From assembly GCF_036194065.1 (NCBI RefSeq), contig NZ_CP108095.1, forward strand, positions 2,480,001 to 2,544,000: a stretch of 64,000 bases of DNA. The letters run 5' to 3'. Positions 17,258-31,467 of this stretch are shown here, one piece after another. Numbering within the stretch: position 1 is the stretch's first letter; each line of letters starts with the position of its first letter. The position numbers were made by a program, and so were the translations under genes. Source of the stretch: Streptomyces sp. NBC_00239 (GTDB lineage: Bacteria; Actinomycetota; Actinomycetes; Streptomycetales; Streptomycetaceae). The notes under the pieces are model-generated. The model was not told the origin of the DNA. It saw only the letters and a program-made list of their open reading frames with translations, and did no database searches.

Positions 17258-17340
17258 GGCTGCCTCCTCGGGCCGGGGGTCGGGACCCGCCCATCCTCCC
17301 GTACCCCCGTGGCGGCCGCATCCAGAACCGCCCCGGGACA

Positions 17341-17395
17341 GCGCGAGGCCCCGGCCGGGTGCGCACACAGTGCGTACACACCCGGCCGGGGCCTC
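17341..17395. terminator. Strong hairpin terminator downstream of clgR
   Basis: A perfect 19-bp stem: GCGAGGCCCCGGCCGGGTG (17341-17359) pairs with 17377-17395 across a 17-nt loop. It lies 16 nt past the clgR stop on the minus strand and upstream of the start of the small membrane gene, so it separates the two. Confidence 0.85.
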
Positions 17396-17410
17396 GCCCC
17401 ACGCTTCATC

Positions 17411-17785
17411 TCAAGCGGCTACGACATCCACCGCTTCGGCCGGCGCCTTGATGGTCACCCGCTCGGTCGGGACGGTGACCGAAGTCACCGAAACCGAATT
17501 GAGCATCGGGCGAACCGGTACCGGATCGCTCGCAGCAGCCGACTGGGCCAGCTCGGCGAGCGAGAGTTCATCGCTGACTTCGCGCATCAGCTCGGACATC
17601 CGTACGTCCAGCGCGTCACAGATCGCGGAGAGCAGCTCGGAGGATGCCTCCTTCTGCCCCCGCTCCACCTCGGAGAGATAGCCGAGCGAAACTCGGGCGG
17701 ACGAGGAGACTTCGCGCAGAGTACGGCCCTGGCGCTGGCGCTGCCGACGCAGCACGTCACCCAGCAGGCGACGGAGCAGAATCAT
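17411..17785 (-). CDS. clgR: Clp gene regulator ClgR (XRE-type HTH activator)
   Basis: 124 residues starting [20 protein letters not shown] (ATG 17783-17785, with AGGAGGGA 8 nt upstream). The helix-turn-helix spans ~10-66 ([20 protein letters not shown], then [13 protein letters not shown]). ClgR activates clpP1P2, clpC and lon in Streptomyces and Corynebacterium, and the RecA-NDp-type damage promoters in mycobacteria. The protein ends in VDVVAA, a di-alanine end like those recognised by ClpP proteases, in line with ClgR being degraded by the machinery it activates. The neighbours cinA and pgsA are the usual actinobacterial context. A recA promoter of the ClgR type lies 13 kb away in this window. 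Confidence 0.93.
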   Translation of the reverse strand: MILLRRLLGDVLRRQRQRQGRTLREVSSSARVSLGYLSEVERGQKEASSELLSAICDALDVRMSELMREVSDELSLAELAQSAAASDPVPVRPMLNSVSVTSVTVPTERVTIKAPAEAVDVVAA

Positions 17786-17894
17786 CGGTGGCTCCCTCCT
17801 CTGACCGTGTAGCGGCATCCTTCACGCCCCACCGTACCGCCTCGCGCGGCGGCCGTGCGGGGAGCGATGTCGTGTTCACTCAGGGCTGCAAACA

Positions 17895-18455
17895 TCAAAT
17901 CCCCCCGTTCTGTTCCGTACCCTGTGTCCGCGGATTCTCCCGCAGTTCGCTCAAGAGGAGTTCGAGCACCCTCCGTACGCTCTCCCTACGGATGTCCGCT
18001 CGGCCGCCGTTCAACCTCAAGGCGGCCGTCCTCTCCCCCGCCGGACCCGACACGGCGACGAAGACGGTGCCCACCGGCTGCCCGTCCTGCGGATCGGGGC
18101 CGGCCACCCCGGTGGTCGCGATCCCCCAGACCGCCCCGAGCGCTCGTCGCACTCCGGCCGCCATCTCCGCGGCGACCTGCGCGTTCACCGCACCGTGCGC
18201 GTCCAGCAGTGCCCCGTCGACGCCGAGCAGCCGCTGCTTGAGTTCGGTGGCGTACGCGGTGACCGAGCCGCGGAAGGAGCGGGAGGCACCGGGCACCGCG
18301 GTCAGTTCGGCGGCGACCAGTCCACCGGTGAGCGACTCGGCGACGGCGAGCGACTCGTCACGCTCCGCAAGCATCCGCAGCGCGTCCGCCGCGGCCCCAC
18401 CCGTACCGGCGGAATCGCCGGCCCCTGTGCTCACTGTCATGACCGTTCTCGCCAC
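17895..18455 (-). CDS. cinA: CinA C-terminal-domain protein (nicotinamide-nucleotide amidohydrolase, PncC type)
   Basis: 186 residues matching only the C-terminal CinA domain: AVAESLTGGLVAAELTAVPG, FRGSVTAYATELKQRLLGV, and IATTGVAGPDPQDGQPVGTV. This domain deamidates NMN in pyridine-nucleotide recycling. The N-terminal MoCF-like domain of long CinA is absent, as in other actinobacteria. GTG 18453-18455 was chosen, with an AGGA about 10 nt upstream; an ATG 15 nt further in is an alternative. The gene follows pgsA by 13 nt. Confidence 0.93.
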   Translation of the reverse strand: MARTVMTVSTGAGDSAGTGGAAADALRMLAERDESLAVAESLTGGLVAAELTAVPGASRSFRGSVTAYATELKQRLLGVDGALLDAHGAVNAQVAAEMAAGVRRALGAVWGIATTGVAGPDPQDGQPVGTVFVAVSGPAGERTAALRLNGGRADIRRESVRRVLELLLSELRENPRTQGTEQNGGI

Positions 18456-18468
18456 TCAGTCCTGTCGC

Positions 18469-19137
18469 TCAGCCCTGTCCGCCCTGAGCGGCGCGTTCCG
18501 CCGCCAGTCCCCGGCGCCGCAGGACGACCGCCTGGCGCACGTAGTCCAGGCCGGTGACCACCGTCAGCACCACGGCGACGGCCATCATCCAGAAGCGCAG
18601 CGTCGCGAGCGGCCCGGTCAGAGCCAGAACGTACATGCCCGCGGCGGTTCCCTGCGCGAGGGTCTTCAGCTTCCCGCCGCGACTGGCCGGAATCACCCCG
18701 TAGCGGATCACCCAGAAACGCAGCAGCGTGATGCCGAGCTCGCGCCCGAGGATCACCCCCGTGACCCACCAGGGCAGGTCGCCGAGATAGGACAGGCAGA
18801 TCAGCGCCGAACCCATGATCGCCTTGTCGGCGATGGGGTCGGCGATCTTCCCGAAGTCCGTGACCAGGTTGTACGTACGGGCCAGATGCCCGTCGAACAC
18901 GTCCGTGATCATGGCGATGGCGAACGCGGCCCAGGCCAGCGCGCGCCAGGCCGGGTCGTACCCGCCCTCCGCGAGCAGCAGGAGGACGAAGCCCGGCACC
19001 AGAGCGAGGCGGATCATCGTAAGGATGTTCGCGATGTTCCACAGGCTGGCCTGATTGACGGCCGCCGCCCCCAGCTTTCCGCCGGGCGCAGGCCGACGGC
19101 CGGTCCCACCCGCCGCTGATGCCGGGACTCCGGTCAT
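18469..19137 (-). CDS. pgsA: CDP-diacylglycerol--glycerol-3-phosphate 3-phosphatidyltransferase
   Basis: 222 residues. The CDP-alcohol phosphotransferase motif D-x2-DG-x2-AR-x8-G-x3-D-x3-D is complete: Asp79, Asp82-Gly83, Ala86-Arg87, Gly96, Asp100, Asp104. Five to six membrane helices follow the family pattern. The enzyme makes phosphatidylglycerol phosphate, precursor of PG and cardiolipin. The ATG (19135-19137) overlaps the rimO TGA as ATGA, so the pair is coupled. The first ~30 residues are a polar extension. Confidence 0.93.
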   Translation of the reverse strand: MTGVPASAAGGTGRRPAPGGKLGAAAVNQASLWNIANILTMIRLALVPGFVLLLLAEGGYDPAWRALAWAAFAIAMITDVFDGHLARTYNLVTDFGKIADPIADKAIMGSALICLSYLGDLPWWVTGVILGRELGITLLRFWVIRYGVIPASRGGKLKTLAQGTAAGMYVLALTGPLATLRFWMMAVAVVLTVVTGLDYVRQAVVLRRRGLAAERAAQGGQG

Positions 19138-20621
19138 CCGGCCGCCTCCTCAAGGTCCAGCGGCTCGACGACCAGGTCCACGCCCAGACTGCCGACCACC
19201 TTTGCCATGACCATACGACCGGGAACCAGTCCCTCGCTTGTCGTGAACATAACCTGGCCGTCGGTCTCGGGGGCCTGGTGCGCGGCGCGTCCGGTGGCCC
19301 CGTCCTCGTCGCCGGTCTCCTCGCCCACGGACTCCACGAGCACCTCGACGATCTCGCCGATGCGCTCCTCGGCCCGCTGCGAGGTCAGCTCGTCGGCGAG
19401 GCGCTGCATGTGGGCGAGGCGCTTGGCGATCACTTCCTCGTCGAGCTTGTGCTCGTAGCCGACCGCCTCGGTACCGTCCTCGTCGGAGTAGCCGAAGACG
19501 CCGATCGCGTCGAGCCGCGCGTGCGTGAGGAAACGCTCCAGCTCGGCGAAGTCGGCCTCGGTCTCACCGGGGAAGCCCACGATGAAGTTGGACCGCACAC
19601 CGGCCTGCGGGGCCTTGGAGCGGATCGTGTCGAGCAGTTCCAGGAAGCGGTCCGTGTCGCCGAAGCGGCGCATGGCCCGCAGCACGTCCGGAGCGGAGTG
19701 CTGGAAGGACAGGTCGAAGTACGGAACGACCTTGGGCGTCGAGGTCAGCACGTCGATCAGGCCGGGGCGCATCTCGGCGGGCTGGAGGTAGCTGACCCGC
19801 ACCCGCTCGATGCCTTCGACCTCGGCCAGCTCGGGCAGCAGGGTCTCCAGCAGCCGGATGTCGCCGAGGTCCTTGCCGTACGAGGTGTTGTTCTCGGAGA
19901 CCAGCATGACCTCCTTGACACCCTGCTCGGCCAGCCAGCGGGTCTCCTGGAGCACGTCACTGGGGCGGCGCGAGATGAAGGAGCCGCGGAAGGACGGGAT
20001 CGCGCAGAAGGAGCAGCGGCGGTCGCAGCCGGAGGCGAGCTTGACGGAGGCCACCGGGCTGGTGTCCAGCCGGCGGCGCAGCGGGGCGCGCGGTCCGGAC
20101 GCCGGGGCCAGCCCGTCGGGCAGGTCGGCCGGGGCGGGCTCGGGGGTCTCCTGCGCGTGGCCGGGCAGGGCCACCTCGGAGGCGCCCTGGCGCTCGGCCG
20201 GGCTGATCGGGAGGAGCTTGCGGCGGTCGCGCGGGGTGTGCGACGCGTGGATGCCGCCGTTCAGGATGGTCTGGAGGCGGTCGGAGATGTCGGCGTAGTC
20301 GTCGAAGCCGAGGACACCATCGGCTTCGGGCAGGGCCTCGGCGAGTTCCTTGCCGTAGCGCTCGGCCATGCAGCCGACCGCGACGACGGCCTGGGTCTTG
20401 CCGTGATCCTTGAGATCGTTGGCTTCCAGGAGGGCGTCTACGGAGTCCTTCTTCGCGGCTTCGACGAAGCCGCAGGTGTTGACGACGGCCACATCCGCAT
20501 CCGCGGCGTCCTGGACGAGCTCCCAGCCATCCGCCGCCAGGCGGCCTGCGAGCTCCTCCGAGTCCACCTCGTTACGGGCGCAGCCAAGAGTGACAAGGGC
20601 GACGGTACGGCGTTCGGGCAT
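19134..20621 (-). CDS. rimO: Ribosomal protein uS12 methylthiotransferase RimO
   Basis: 495 residues. The UPF0004 domain has its three cysteines at 14, 50 and 84 ([32 protein letters not shown]). The radical-SAM CxxxCxxC is Cys199, Cys203 and Cys206 in [18 protein letters not shown] domain closes the protein. RimO methylthiolates the conserved aspartate of S12 with two [4Fe-4S] clusters. A Pro/Ala-rich stretch of about 50 residues (~138-188) lies between the two cluster domains and is longer than in E. coli RimO. The start is ATG 20619-20621. Confidence 0.95.
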   Translation of the reverse strand: MPERRTVALVTLGCARNEVDSEELAGRLAADGWELVQDAADADVAVVNTCGFVEAAKKDSVDALLEANDLKDHGKTQAVVAVGCMAERYGKELAEALPEADGVLGFDDYADISDRLQTILNGGIHASHTPRDRRKLLPISPAERQGASEVALPGHAQETPEPAPADLPDGLAPASGPRAPLRRRLDTSPVASVKLASGCDRRCSFCAIPSFRGSFISRRPSDVLQETRWLAEQGVKEVMLVSENNTSYGKDLGDIRLLETLLPELAEVEGIERVRVSYLQPAEMRPGLIDVLTSTPKVVPYFDLSFQHSAPDVLRAMRRFGDTDRFLELLDTIRSKAPQAGVRSNFIVGFPGETEADFAELERFLTHARLDAIGVFGYSDEDGTEAVGYEHKLDEEVIAKRLAHMQRLADELTSQRAEERIGEIVEVLVESVGEETGDEDGATGRAAHQAPETDGQVMFTTSEGLVPGRMVMAKVVGSLGVDLVVEPLDLEEAAG

Positions 20622-20676
20622 GGACTCAAGAGTACTTCGTCCAGCCGCCGGCCCCCGCCGGGTGCCCGGAGCAGCG

Positions 20677-20712
20677 CGGATCCCCGGGTGCGGCGCCGCG
20701 CACCCGGGGATC
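20677..20712. terminator. Hairpin terminator downstream of the RodZ-like gene
   Basis: A perfect 15-bp stem, GGATCCCCGGGTGCG (20677-20691) with 20698-20712, and a GCGCCG loop. It lies about 70 nt beyond the RodZ-like gene stop on the minus strand and upstream of rimO, which therefore probably has its own promoter. Confidence 0.8.
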
Positions 20713-20780
20713 CGGCCGTATTCCGCTTCGGCCCGCGCGCCCGGTCCGCGCCCGGTCGGGCGCGTCGGGCCGGTACCCGG

Positions 20781-21626
20781 TCAGCCTTCCTGGGCCGGGG
20801 CCTCGCGCGGGTCGTCCTTCGTGTAGGTCAGCCGCTCCACCTGGCCGGGCTGGAAGCTGTCCTTGATCTCCTTGCCGTTCACGAACAGCGTGACCGCGCC
20901 GGCGTCGCCGAGGACCAGGTCCACGGACTCCTTGTCGGTGAAGGTCCTGGAGTCGCCCTGTTCGAGCATTCCGTCGAACAGCAGCCGGCCGTTGTGGTCC
21001 TTCGCGGAGATCCAGCTCTGGCCGTCGACCGCCGACAGCACGACCGTGACCAGGTCCTTGGGCGCGGCCGCGATGGCGCTGTTCGAGGGCTCGGGCCGCG
21101 GCGGGGTGGGGGCGGGCTTGACCGCGCCGGACGGCTTGGGTGCCGGCTGGGGCGAGACGGATCCCTCCGCCACCGGCTTCTTGGCGGCTTCGTCGCTTCC
21201 GTTGAACATGGTGAAGCCGACGAATCCGATCACGGCGACGATCGCCGCGACCATGGCTGCGGTCCAGTTCGGCCGCTGCCGCTCGGGGCGGATCCGTTCC
21301 GCTTCGAACCTGGGTGCGGCCGGCGTGGGTGCGGGACGGCCGCCGTGATCGGCGTCGTAGCGCTCGACCAGGGGTTCCGGATCGAGCCCGACGGCACGGG
21401 CGAGGGTACGGATGTGGCCGCGTGCGTACACATCGCCGCCACAGCGGCTGAAGTCGTCCTGTTCGATCGCCTGGACGATCGGGACGCGCACGCGGGTCGA
21501 GCCGCTGACCTCTTCGACGGTGAGTCCGGCGCGAATGCGCGCCTTCTTCAGGACACGCCCGATCGAAGGCCGGTCATCGGTCGAAGGCCGGTCGTCTTCG
21601 GGGGAGTTGGAGTTGCCGATGGACAC
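20781..21626 (-). CDS. RodZ-like protein: HTH domain, one membrane helix, DUF4115
   Basis: 281 residues from GTG 21624-21626 (MSIGNSNSPED; AAAGG 8 nt upstream). Residues ~20-90 are a RodZ-type helix-turn-helix (IGRVLKKARIRAGLTVEEV ... YARGHIRTLARAVGLDP). Residues ~119-142 are a single membrane helix. A Pro-rich linker leads to a DUF4115 beta-domain at ~195-275. RodZ proteins link MreB to the wall synthesis machinery; streptomycete members are poorly studied, so a role in morphogenesis is inference. It lies between ftsK and rimO, its usual actinobacterial place. Confidence 0.85.
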   Translation of the reverse strand: MSIGNSNSPEDDRPSTDDRPSIGRVLKKARIRAGLTVEEVSGSTRVRVPIVQAIEQDDFSRCGGDVYARGHIRTLARAVGLDPEPLVERYDADHGGRPAPTPAAPRFEAERIRPERQRPNWTAAMVAAIVAVIGFVGFTMFNGSDEAAKKPVAEGSVSPQPAPKPSGAVKPAPTPPRPEPSNSAIAAAPKDLVTVVLSAVDGQSWISAKDHNGRLLFDGMLEQGDSRTFTDKESVDLVLGDAGAVTLFVNGKEIKDSFQPGQVERLTYTKDDPREAPAQEG

Positions 21627-21656
21627 GAGGGCGCCTTTCGAGCGTGTAGCCACCTG

Positions 21657-21672
21657 CTGGACGTCCAGTCTA
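21657..21672 (-). promoter_or_regulatory. Putative promoter/operator of the RodZ-like gene
   Basis: A perfect 12-bp palindrome CTGGACGTCCAG (21657-21668) overlaps a minus-strand -10-like TAGACT (21672-21667), about 40 nt upstream of the RodZ-like start. No good -35 is visible. The palindrome could be an operator, but no known regulator was matched. Confidence 0.4.
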
Positions 21673-21839
21673 GGGGGGTGACGAAAGGGTGGAGCAACCG
21701 GAGGGTGGCCTCCGTACGCCATCGGTATGGCTCTGTGTCCGAACCGACTCCGATGAGCCGGACGAGCACGATGGCGTGCAGCTCCGTCCCTTCCCTCAAC
21801 TTGACGCGCGCCCGGGGGAAACGGTTTCCCCCCGATCCC

Positions 21840-24599
21840 TTACGGGTGAGACTCCCCGCGGATGACGGCCAGAACCCCGTCCAGCTCGTCCGGTTTGACC
21901 AGCACGTCGCGTGCCTTGGAGCCCTCGCTGGGGCCCACGACCCCCCGCGACTCCATGAGGTCCATGAGCCGGCCGGCCTTCGCGAACCCGACCCGCAGCT
22001 TGCGCTGGAGCATCGAGGTGGAGCCGAACTGGGTGGATACCACGAGTTCCGCCGCCTGGCACAGCAGGTCCAGGTCGTCGCCGATCTCCTCGTCGATCTC
22101 CTTCTTCTGCTTCTGGCCGACCGTGACGTCGTCCCGGAAGACCGGCGCCATCTGGTCCTTGCAGTGCTGGACGATCGCGGCGATCTCGTCCTCGGTGACG
22201 AAGGCGCCCTGCAGCCGGGTCGCCTTGTTGGCGCCCATCGGCAGGAACAGTCCGTCGCCCTTGCCGATCAGCTTCTCGGCGCCGGGCTGGTCGAGGATGA
22301 CGCGGCTGTCGGCGAGCGAGGAGGTGGCGAACGCGAGCCGGGAGGGCACGTTCGCCTTGATGAGGCCGGTCACCACGTCGACCGAGGGCCGCTGGGTGGC
22401 CAGCACCAGGTGGATGCCGGCCGCGCGGGCCAGCTGGGTGATGCGGACGATCGCGTCCTCGACGTCGCGCGGCGCGACCATCATCAGGTCGGCGAGCTCG
22501 TCGACGATGACGAGCAGGTACGGATACGGCGTCAGCTCGCGCTCGCTGCCCGCGGGCAGCTTGACCTTCCCGTCACGGATGGCCTTGTTGAAGTCGTCGA
22601 TGTGCCGGTAGCCGAAGGCCGCCAGGTCGTCGTAGCGCAGGTCCATCTCGCGCACCACCCACTGCAGGGCCTCGGCTGCCCGCTTGGGGTTGGTGATGAT
22701 CGGGGTGATCAGGTGCGGGATGCCCTCGTAGGCGGTGAGTTCGACGCGCTTGGGGTCGACGAGCACCATCCTGACGTCCTCCGGGGTCGCCCGCACCATG
22801 ACCGAGGTGATCAGGCAGTTGATGCAGGAGGACTTGCCGGAACCGGTGGCGCCGGCCACGAGCACGTGCGGCATCTTCGCCAGGTTGGCCATCACGTAGC
22901 CGCCCTCGACGTCCTTGCCCAGCGCCACCAGCATCGGGTGGTCGTCCTCGGCCGCGTCCGCCAGCCGCAGCACGTCGCCCAGGTTGACCATCTCGCGGTC
23001 GGTGTTCGGGATCTCGATGCCGACCGCCGACTTGCCGGGGATCGGGCTGATGATCCGGACGTCCGGGCTGGCCACGGCGTACGCGATGTTCTTGGTGAGC
23101 GCGGTGATCCGCTCGACCTTCACGGCGGGGCCGAGCTCGACCTCGTACCGGGTGACCGTCGGACCGCGGGTGAAGCCGGTGACGGCCGCGTCGACCTTGA
23201 ACTCCATGAACACGTTGGTCAGCGAGGCCACCACCGCGTCGTTGGCGGCGCTGCGGGTCTTGCCGGGCCCGCCGCGCTCCAGCAGGTCGAGCGAGGGCAG
23301 CGCGTACGTGATGTCCCCGCGCAGCTGGAGCTGTTCCGCGCGCGGCGGCAGCGGGCCGGAGGTCTCCGGCGGCGCCTTGGTGAGGTCCGGCACTGCGGCG
23401 GGCAGGGGCGGGACCGTGGGCACGGGCGGGACCGCGGGTCCGGCCCCGCGGCCGGCGGCCGGCCGGGCACCCGGCACCGGCGGGGCCGGCACCGGCTCGG
23501 TGGTCTCCACCGGGCGTTCGGCGGCGACCCCCTGGGTGAGGCCGGCGACGAGCGGGGACGGCGGCAGCCCGTTGAGCACGGCCCCGTCGAGGGCGGCCGC
23601 GGCGGCCGCGGCCACGTCCACCGCGTCCAACGGGCGGTCGAGCGGCGGCTGCACCGAGGCCCGGCGCGGGCGGCGGCGCCGCTTCAGCGCCTCCTCCTCG
23701 GCCAGGTCCACCTCGTCCACCGGGGCGGGCGCCCGCCGGGAGCGGGCCTGCCACTGCTCGGGATCGTGCTCGGTGCCGGTGTCGGTGCCGTACGGGTCCT
23801 CTTCGTCGGTGGCCACGATGCCGAGCCGGACACCGAGCTGGCGCAGCCGTTGCGGGATCGCGTTGACCGGGGTAGCGGTGACCACCAGCAGCCCGAACAC
23901 GGTCAGCAGGAACAGCATCGGCACCGCGAGCGGCGCCCCCATCGTGAAGATGAGCGGCTGCGAGGCGCCCCATCCGACGAGGCCGCCCGCGTCCCGCATG
24001 GCCTCGGTGCCGGCGTCCCGGCCGGGTGCGCCGCAGGCGATGTGCACCTGGCCGAGGACGCCGACGACCAGGGCGGTCAGGCCGACCCCGATCCGGCCGT
24101 TGGCGTCGGTCTGTTCGGGGTGCCGGATGAAGCGGACGGCCATGAAGCCGAGGAGCAGCGGCACCAGCAGGTCGAGCCGGCCGAACGCGCCGGTGACGAG
24201 CATGGTGACCAGCTCGCCGACCGGCCCGCGCAGGTTCGACCAGGTGCCGGCGGCCACGATCAGGGCGAGGGCGAGCAGCAGCAGCGCGAGCCCGTCCTTG
24301 CGGTGCGCGGGGTCGAGGTTCCTGGCGCCCCGGCCCACCCCGCGGAAAACGGCGCCGACGGCGTGGGCGGCGCCGAGCCAGACGGCCCGCACCACCTTGA
24401 CCACGCCCCCGGTGGGGGACGGGGCCGGCTTCGGCGCGGCCTTCTTCGCGGGAGCGCGGCGGGCGGGCGCGGCGGACTTCTTGGCGGGTGGCTTGCGTGC
24501 GGGGGCCGCCTTCTTGGCCGCTGCCGTCGTACGGCCGGTGCGGGCCTTCGCGGTGCCCTCGCTGCTCTGGGAACCCTTGCCGGACGTACGTGAGGCCAT
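21840..24599 (-). CDS. ftsK: DNA translocase FtsK
   Basis: 919 residues. A Lys/Ala/Pro-rich tail (1-~65) is followed by four to five membrane helices (~85-260), a Pro/Ala-rich linker, then the FtsK/SpoIIIE motor with Walker A GATGSGKS at 583-590 and Walker B YLLVIVDELADLM. The C-terminal winged-helix gamma domain (STSMLQRKLRVGFAKAGRLMDLME) reads polar DNA signals. FtsK pumps chromosomes through closing septa; in Streptomyces it protects genome ends at sporulation septation. The start is ATG 24597-24599 (MASRTSGKGSQ); a longer reading has no ribosome site. Confidence 0.95.
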   Translation of the reverse strand: MASRTSGKGSQSSEGTAKARTGRTTAAAKKAAPARKPPAKKSAAPARRAPAKKAAPKPAPSPTGGVVKVVRAVWLGAAHAVGAVFRGVGRGARNLDPAHRKDGLALLLLALALIVAAGTWSNLRGPVGELVTMLVTGAFGRLDLLVPLLLGFMAVRFIRHPEQTDANGRIGVGLTALVVGVLGQVHIACGAPGRDAGTEAMRDAGGLVGWGASQPLIFTMGAPLAVPMLFLLTVFGLLVVTATPVNAIPQRLRQLGVRLGIVATDEEDPYGTDTGTEHDPEQWQARSRRAPAPVDEVDLAEEEALKRRRRPRRASVQPPLDRPLDAVDVAAAAAAALDGAVLNGLPPSPLVAGLTQGVAAERPVETTEPVPAPPVPGARPAAGRGAGPAVPPVPTVPPLPAAVPDLTKAPPETSGPLPPRAEQLQLRGDITYALPSLDLLERGGPGKTRSAANDAVVASLTNVFMEFKVDAAVTGFTRGPTVTRYEVELGPAVKVERITALTKNIAYAVASPDVRIISPIPGKSAVGIEIPNTDREMVNLGDVLRLADAAEDDHPMLVALGKDVEGGYVMANLAKMPHVLVAGATGSGKSSCINCLITSVMVRATPEDVRMVLVDPKRVELTAYEGIPHLITPIITNPKRAAEALQWVVREMDLRYDDLAAFGYRHIDDFNKAIRDGKVKLPAGSERELTPYPYLLVIVDELADLMMVAPRDVEDAIVRITQLARAAGIHLVLATQRPSVDVVTGLIKANVPSRLAFATSSLADSRVILDQPGAEKLIGKGDGLFLPMGANKATRLQGAFVTEDEIAAIVQHCKDQMAPVFRDDVTVGQKQKKEIDEEIGDDLDLLCQAAELVVSTQFGSTSMLQRKLRVGFAKAGRLMDLMESRGVVGPSEGSKARDVLVKPDELDGVLAVIRGESHP

Positions 24600-24752
24600 G
24601 GGGGCGAGGTTACCGGTGCTTGCGGCGGCGGACACGTGTGCCCACCCCTTCACCCGTTCGTGTCGGGCCGCGCGTCGGCAGTTTGACGTACGGCCAGACC
24701 CGGCGCGGCACGTCCCGATCCCGCGTCAGGCAGCCCTGTCGGGGAACGCCGA

Positions 24753-24787
24753 CGGGTCCGGCCGGCGACTGCTCCGGGCCGGACCCG
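24753..24787. terminator. Hairpin terminator downstream of osaB
   Basis: CGGGTCCGGCC (24753-24763) pairs with GGCCGGACCCG (24777-24787), 11 bp with a 13-nt loop, starting 16 nt past the osaB stop on the minus strand and before ftsK. Confidence 0.75.
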
Positions 24788-24802
24788 CTGCGTGCCGGTC
24801 CG

Positions 24803-25483
24803 TCAGGTCTGCGCGGGCAGGGGCGCGGCGGCGCCGCCCGCGCCGGGCTCCAGGGCGTCCAGCGCCCTGCGCAGCCCGGTCAGTTTGCGCTCCAGGTGGG
24901 CGGCGGTCGCCACGGCCGCCGCGTCCGCCGATTCGTCGTCGAGCTGCTTGGACAGCGCCTCGGCCTGTTCCTCGACGGCCGCGAGGCGCGCCGAGAGTTC
25001 GGCCAGCAGGCCCGCCGCCTCCTTGGAGCCGCCGGTGCCCGGCTGCCCGCCTTCGAGCTGGAGCCGCAGCAGCGCCGCCTGCTCGCGCAGTTGGCAGTTC
25101 TTCATGTACAGCTCGACGAACACCGAGACCTTGGCCCGCAGCACCCACGGGTCGAAGGGCTTGGAAATGTAGTCCACCGCGCCGGCCGCGTACCCGCGGA
25201 AGGTGTGGTGGGGTCCGTGGTTGATCGCCGTGAGGAAGATGATCGGGATGTCCCGGGTCCGCTCACGCCGCTTGATGTGCGCCGCGGTCTCGAACCCGTC
25301 CATGCCCGGCATCTGCACATCGAGCAGAATCACCGCGAAATCGTCCGTCAACAGCGCCTTGAGCGCTTCCTCCCCCGACGACGCCCGGACCAGTGTCTGA
25401 TCGAGCGCCGAGAGAATGGCCTCGAGCGCCAGCAGATTCTCCGGTCGGTCGTCGACCAGGAGGATCTTGGCCTTCTGCACCAT
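24803..25483 (-). CDS. osaB: Response regulator OsaB with C-terminal coiled coil
   Basis: 226 residues from ATG 25481-25483, preceded by a strong AGGAGGA. Residues 4-~125 are a receiver domain: acidic pair Asp11-Asp12, phospho-acceptor Asp55 (VILLDVQMPGMDG), a Thr in FLTAI, and Lys in YISKPFDPW. Instead of a DNA-binding domain the rest (~135-215) is a long heptad-like helix ending Ala/Pro-rich, so output must be by protein contact. Together with the adjacent OsaA this matches the S. coelicolor OsaAB pair, in which OsaB is needed for growth and aerial hyphae under osmotic stress. It lies 229 nt downstream of osaA on the same strand. Confidence 0.9.
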   Translation of the reverse strand: MVQKAKILLVDDRPENLLALEAILSALDQTLVRASSGEEALKALLTDDFAVILLDVQMPGMDGFETAAHIKRRERTRDIPIIFLTAINHGPHHTFRGYAAGAVDYISKPFDPWVLRAKVSVFVELYMKNCQLREQAALLRLQLEGGQPGTGGSKEAAGLLAELSARLAAVEEQAEALSKQLDDESADAAAVATAAHLERKLTGLRRALDALEPGAGGAAAPLPAQT

Positions 25484-25712
25484 GCCCTGTCCTCCTCGCC
25501 CCGGCATGGGGCCTCCCCGACACGCAGAGCCCGTCCGTCCTTGTGCCGGTCATGGTAGCCCCACTCCCGAGATCGCCACACCCTGTCACCGAGATGTCAC
25601 TGTGCACGTAGCAGGAACGGCGTGGGAGAGCAGAAGGTTCCCCGTCTCCCGCCCGCCCACCTCCGTTCCGCCACCCTGCGTCAGCAACGGGCCCCGGACA
25701 AGGGCCCTACGA

Positions 25713-31211
<5,499 letters not shown>

Positions 31212-31467
31212 CGTGTCCCTCCCGAAAGGGTCGACCGCACTGCCCGGGCTCCTGTGCCAAGCCTTCCCAGTCTTTCACCATGGCCGGACCCGGCCGCAAT
31301 TGTTCGGCACCTTCGTGCAGCGACGGGCACCTGCGGGTGGAATCCCGGCCGAGCGCGCCCGCACCGACCGCGAAGGTAAGTAACCTGGCACCCGACTGTC
31401 CAACCGCCCCGGTCCGCCCGGCCGGGTCGGGGGCGCGTGGAACACCGGGCACCGGAGGGGTGGTCCG

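Noticed and set aside
19119..24593. Very long plus-strand open frame (1824 codons) opposite pgsA-rimO-ftsK
   Set aside because: It is a high-GC shadow of the minus-strand genes, rich in Arg, Gly and His, with no domain or ribosome site; the opposite strand has complete known proteins.
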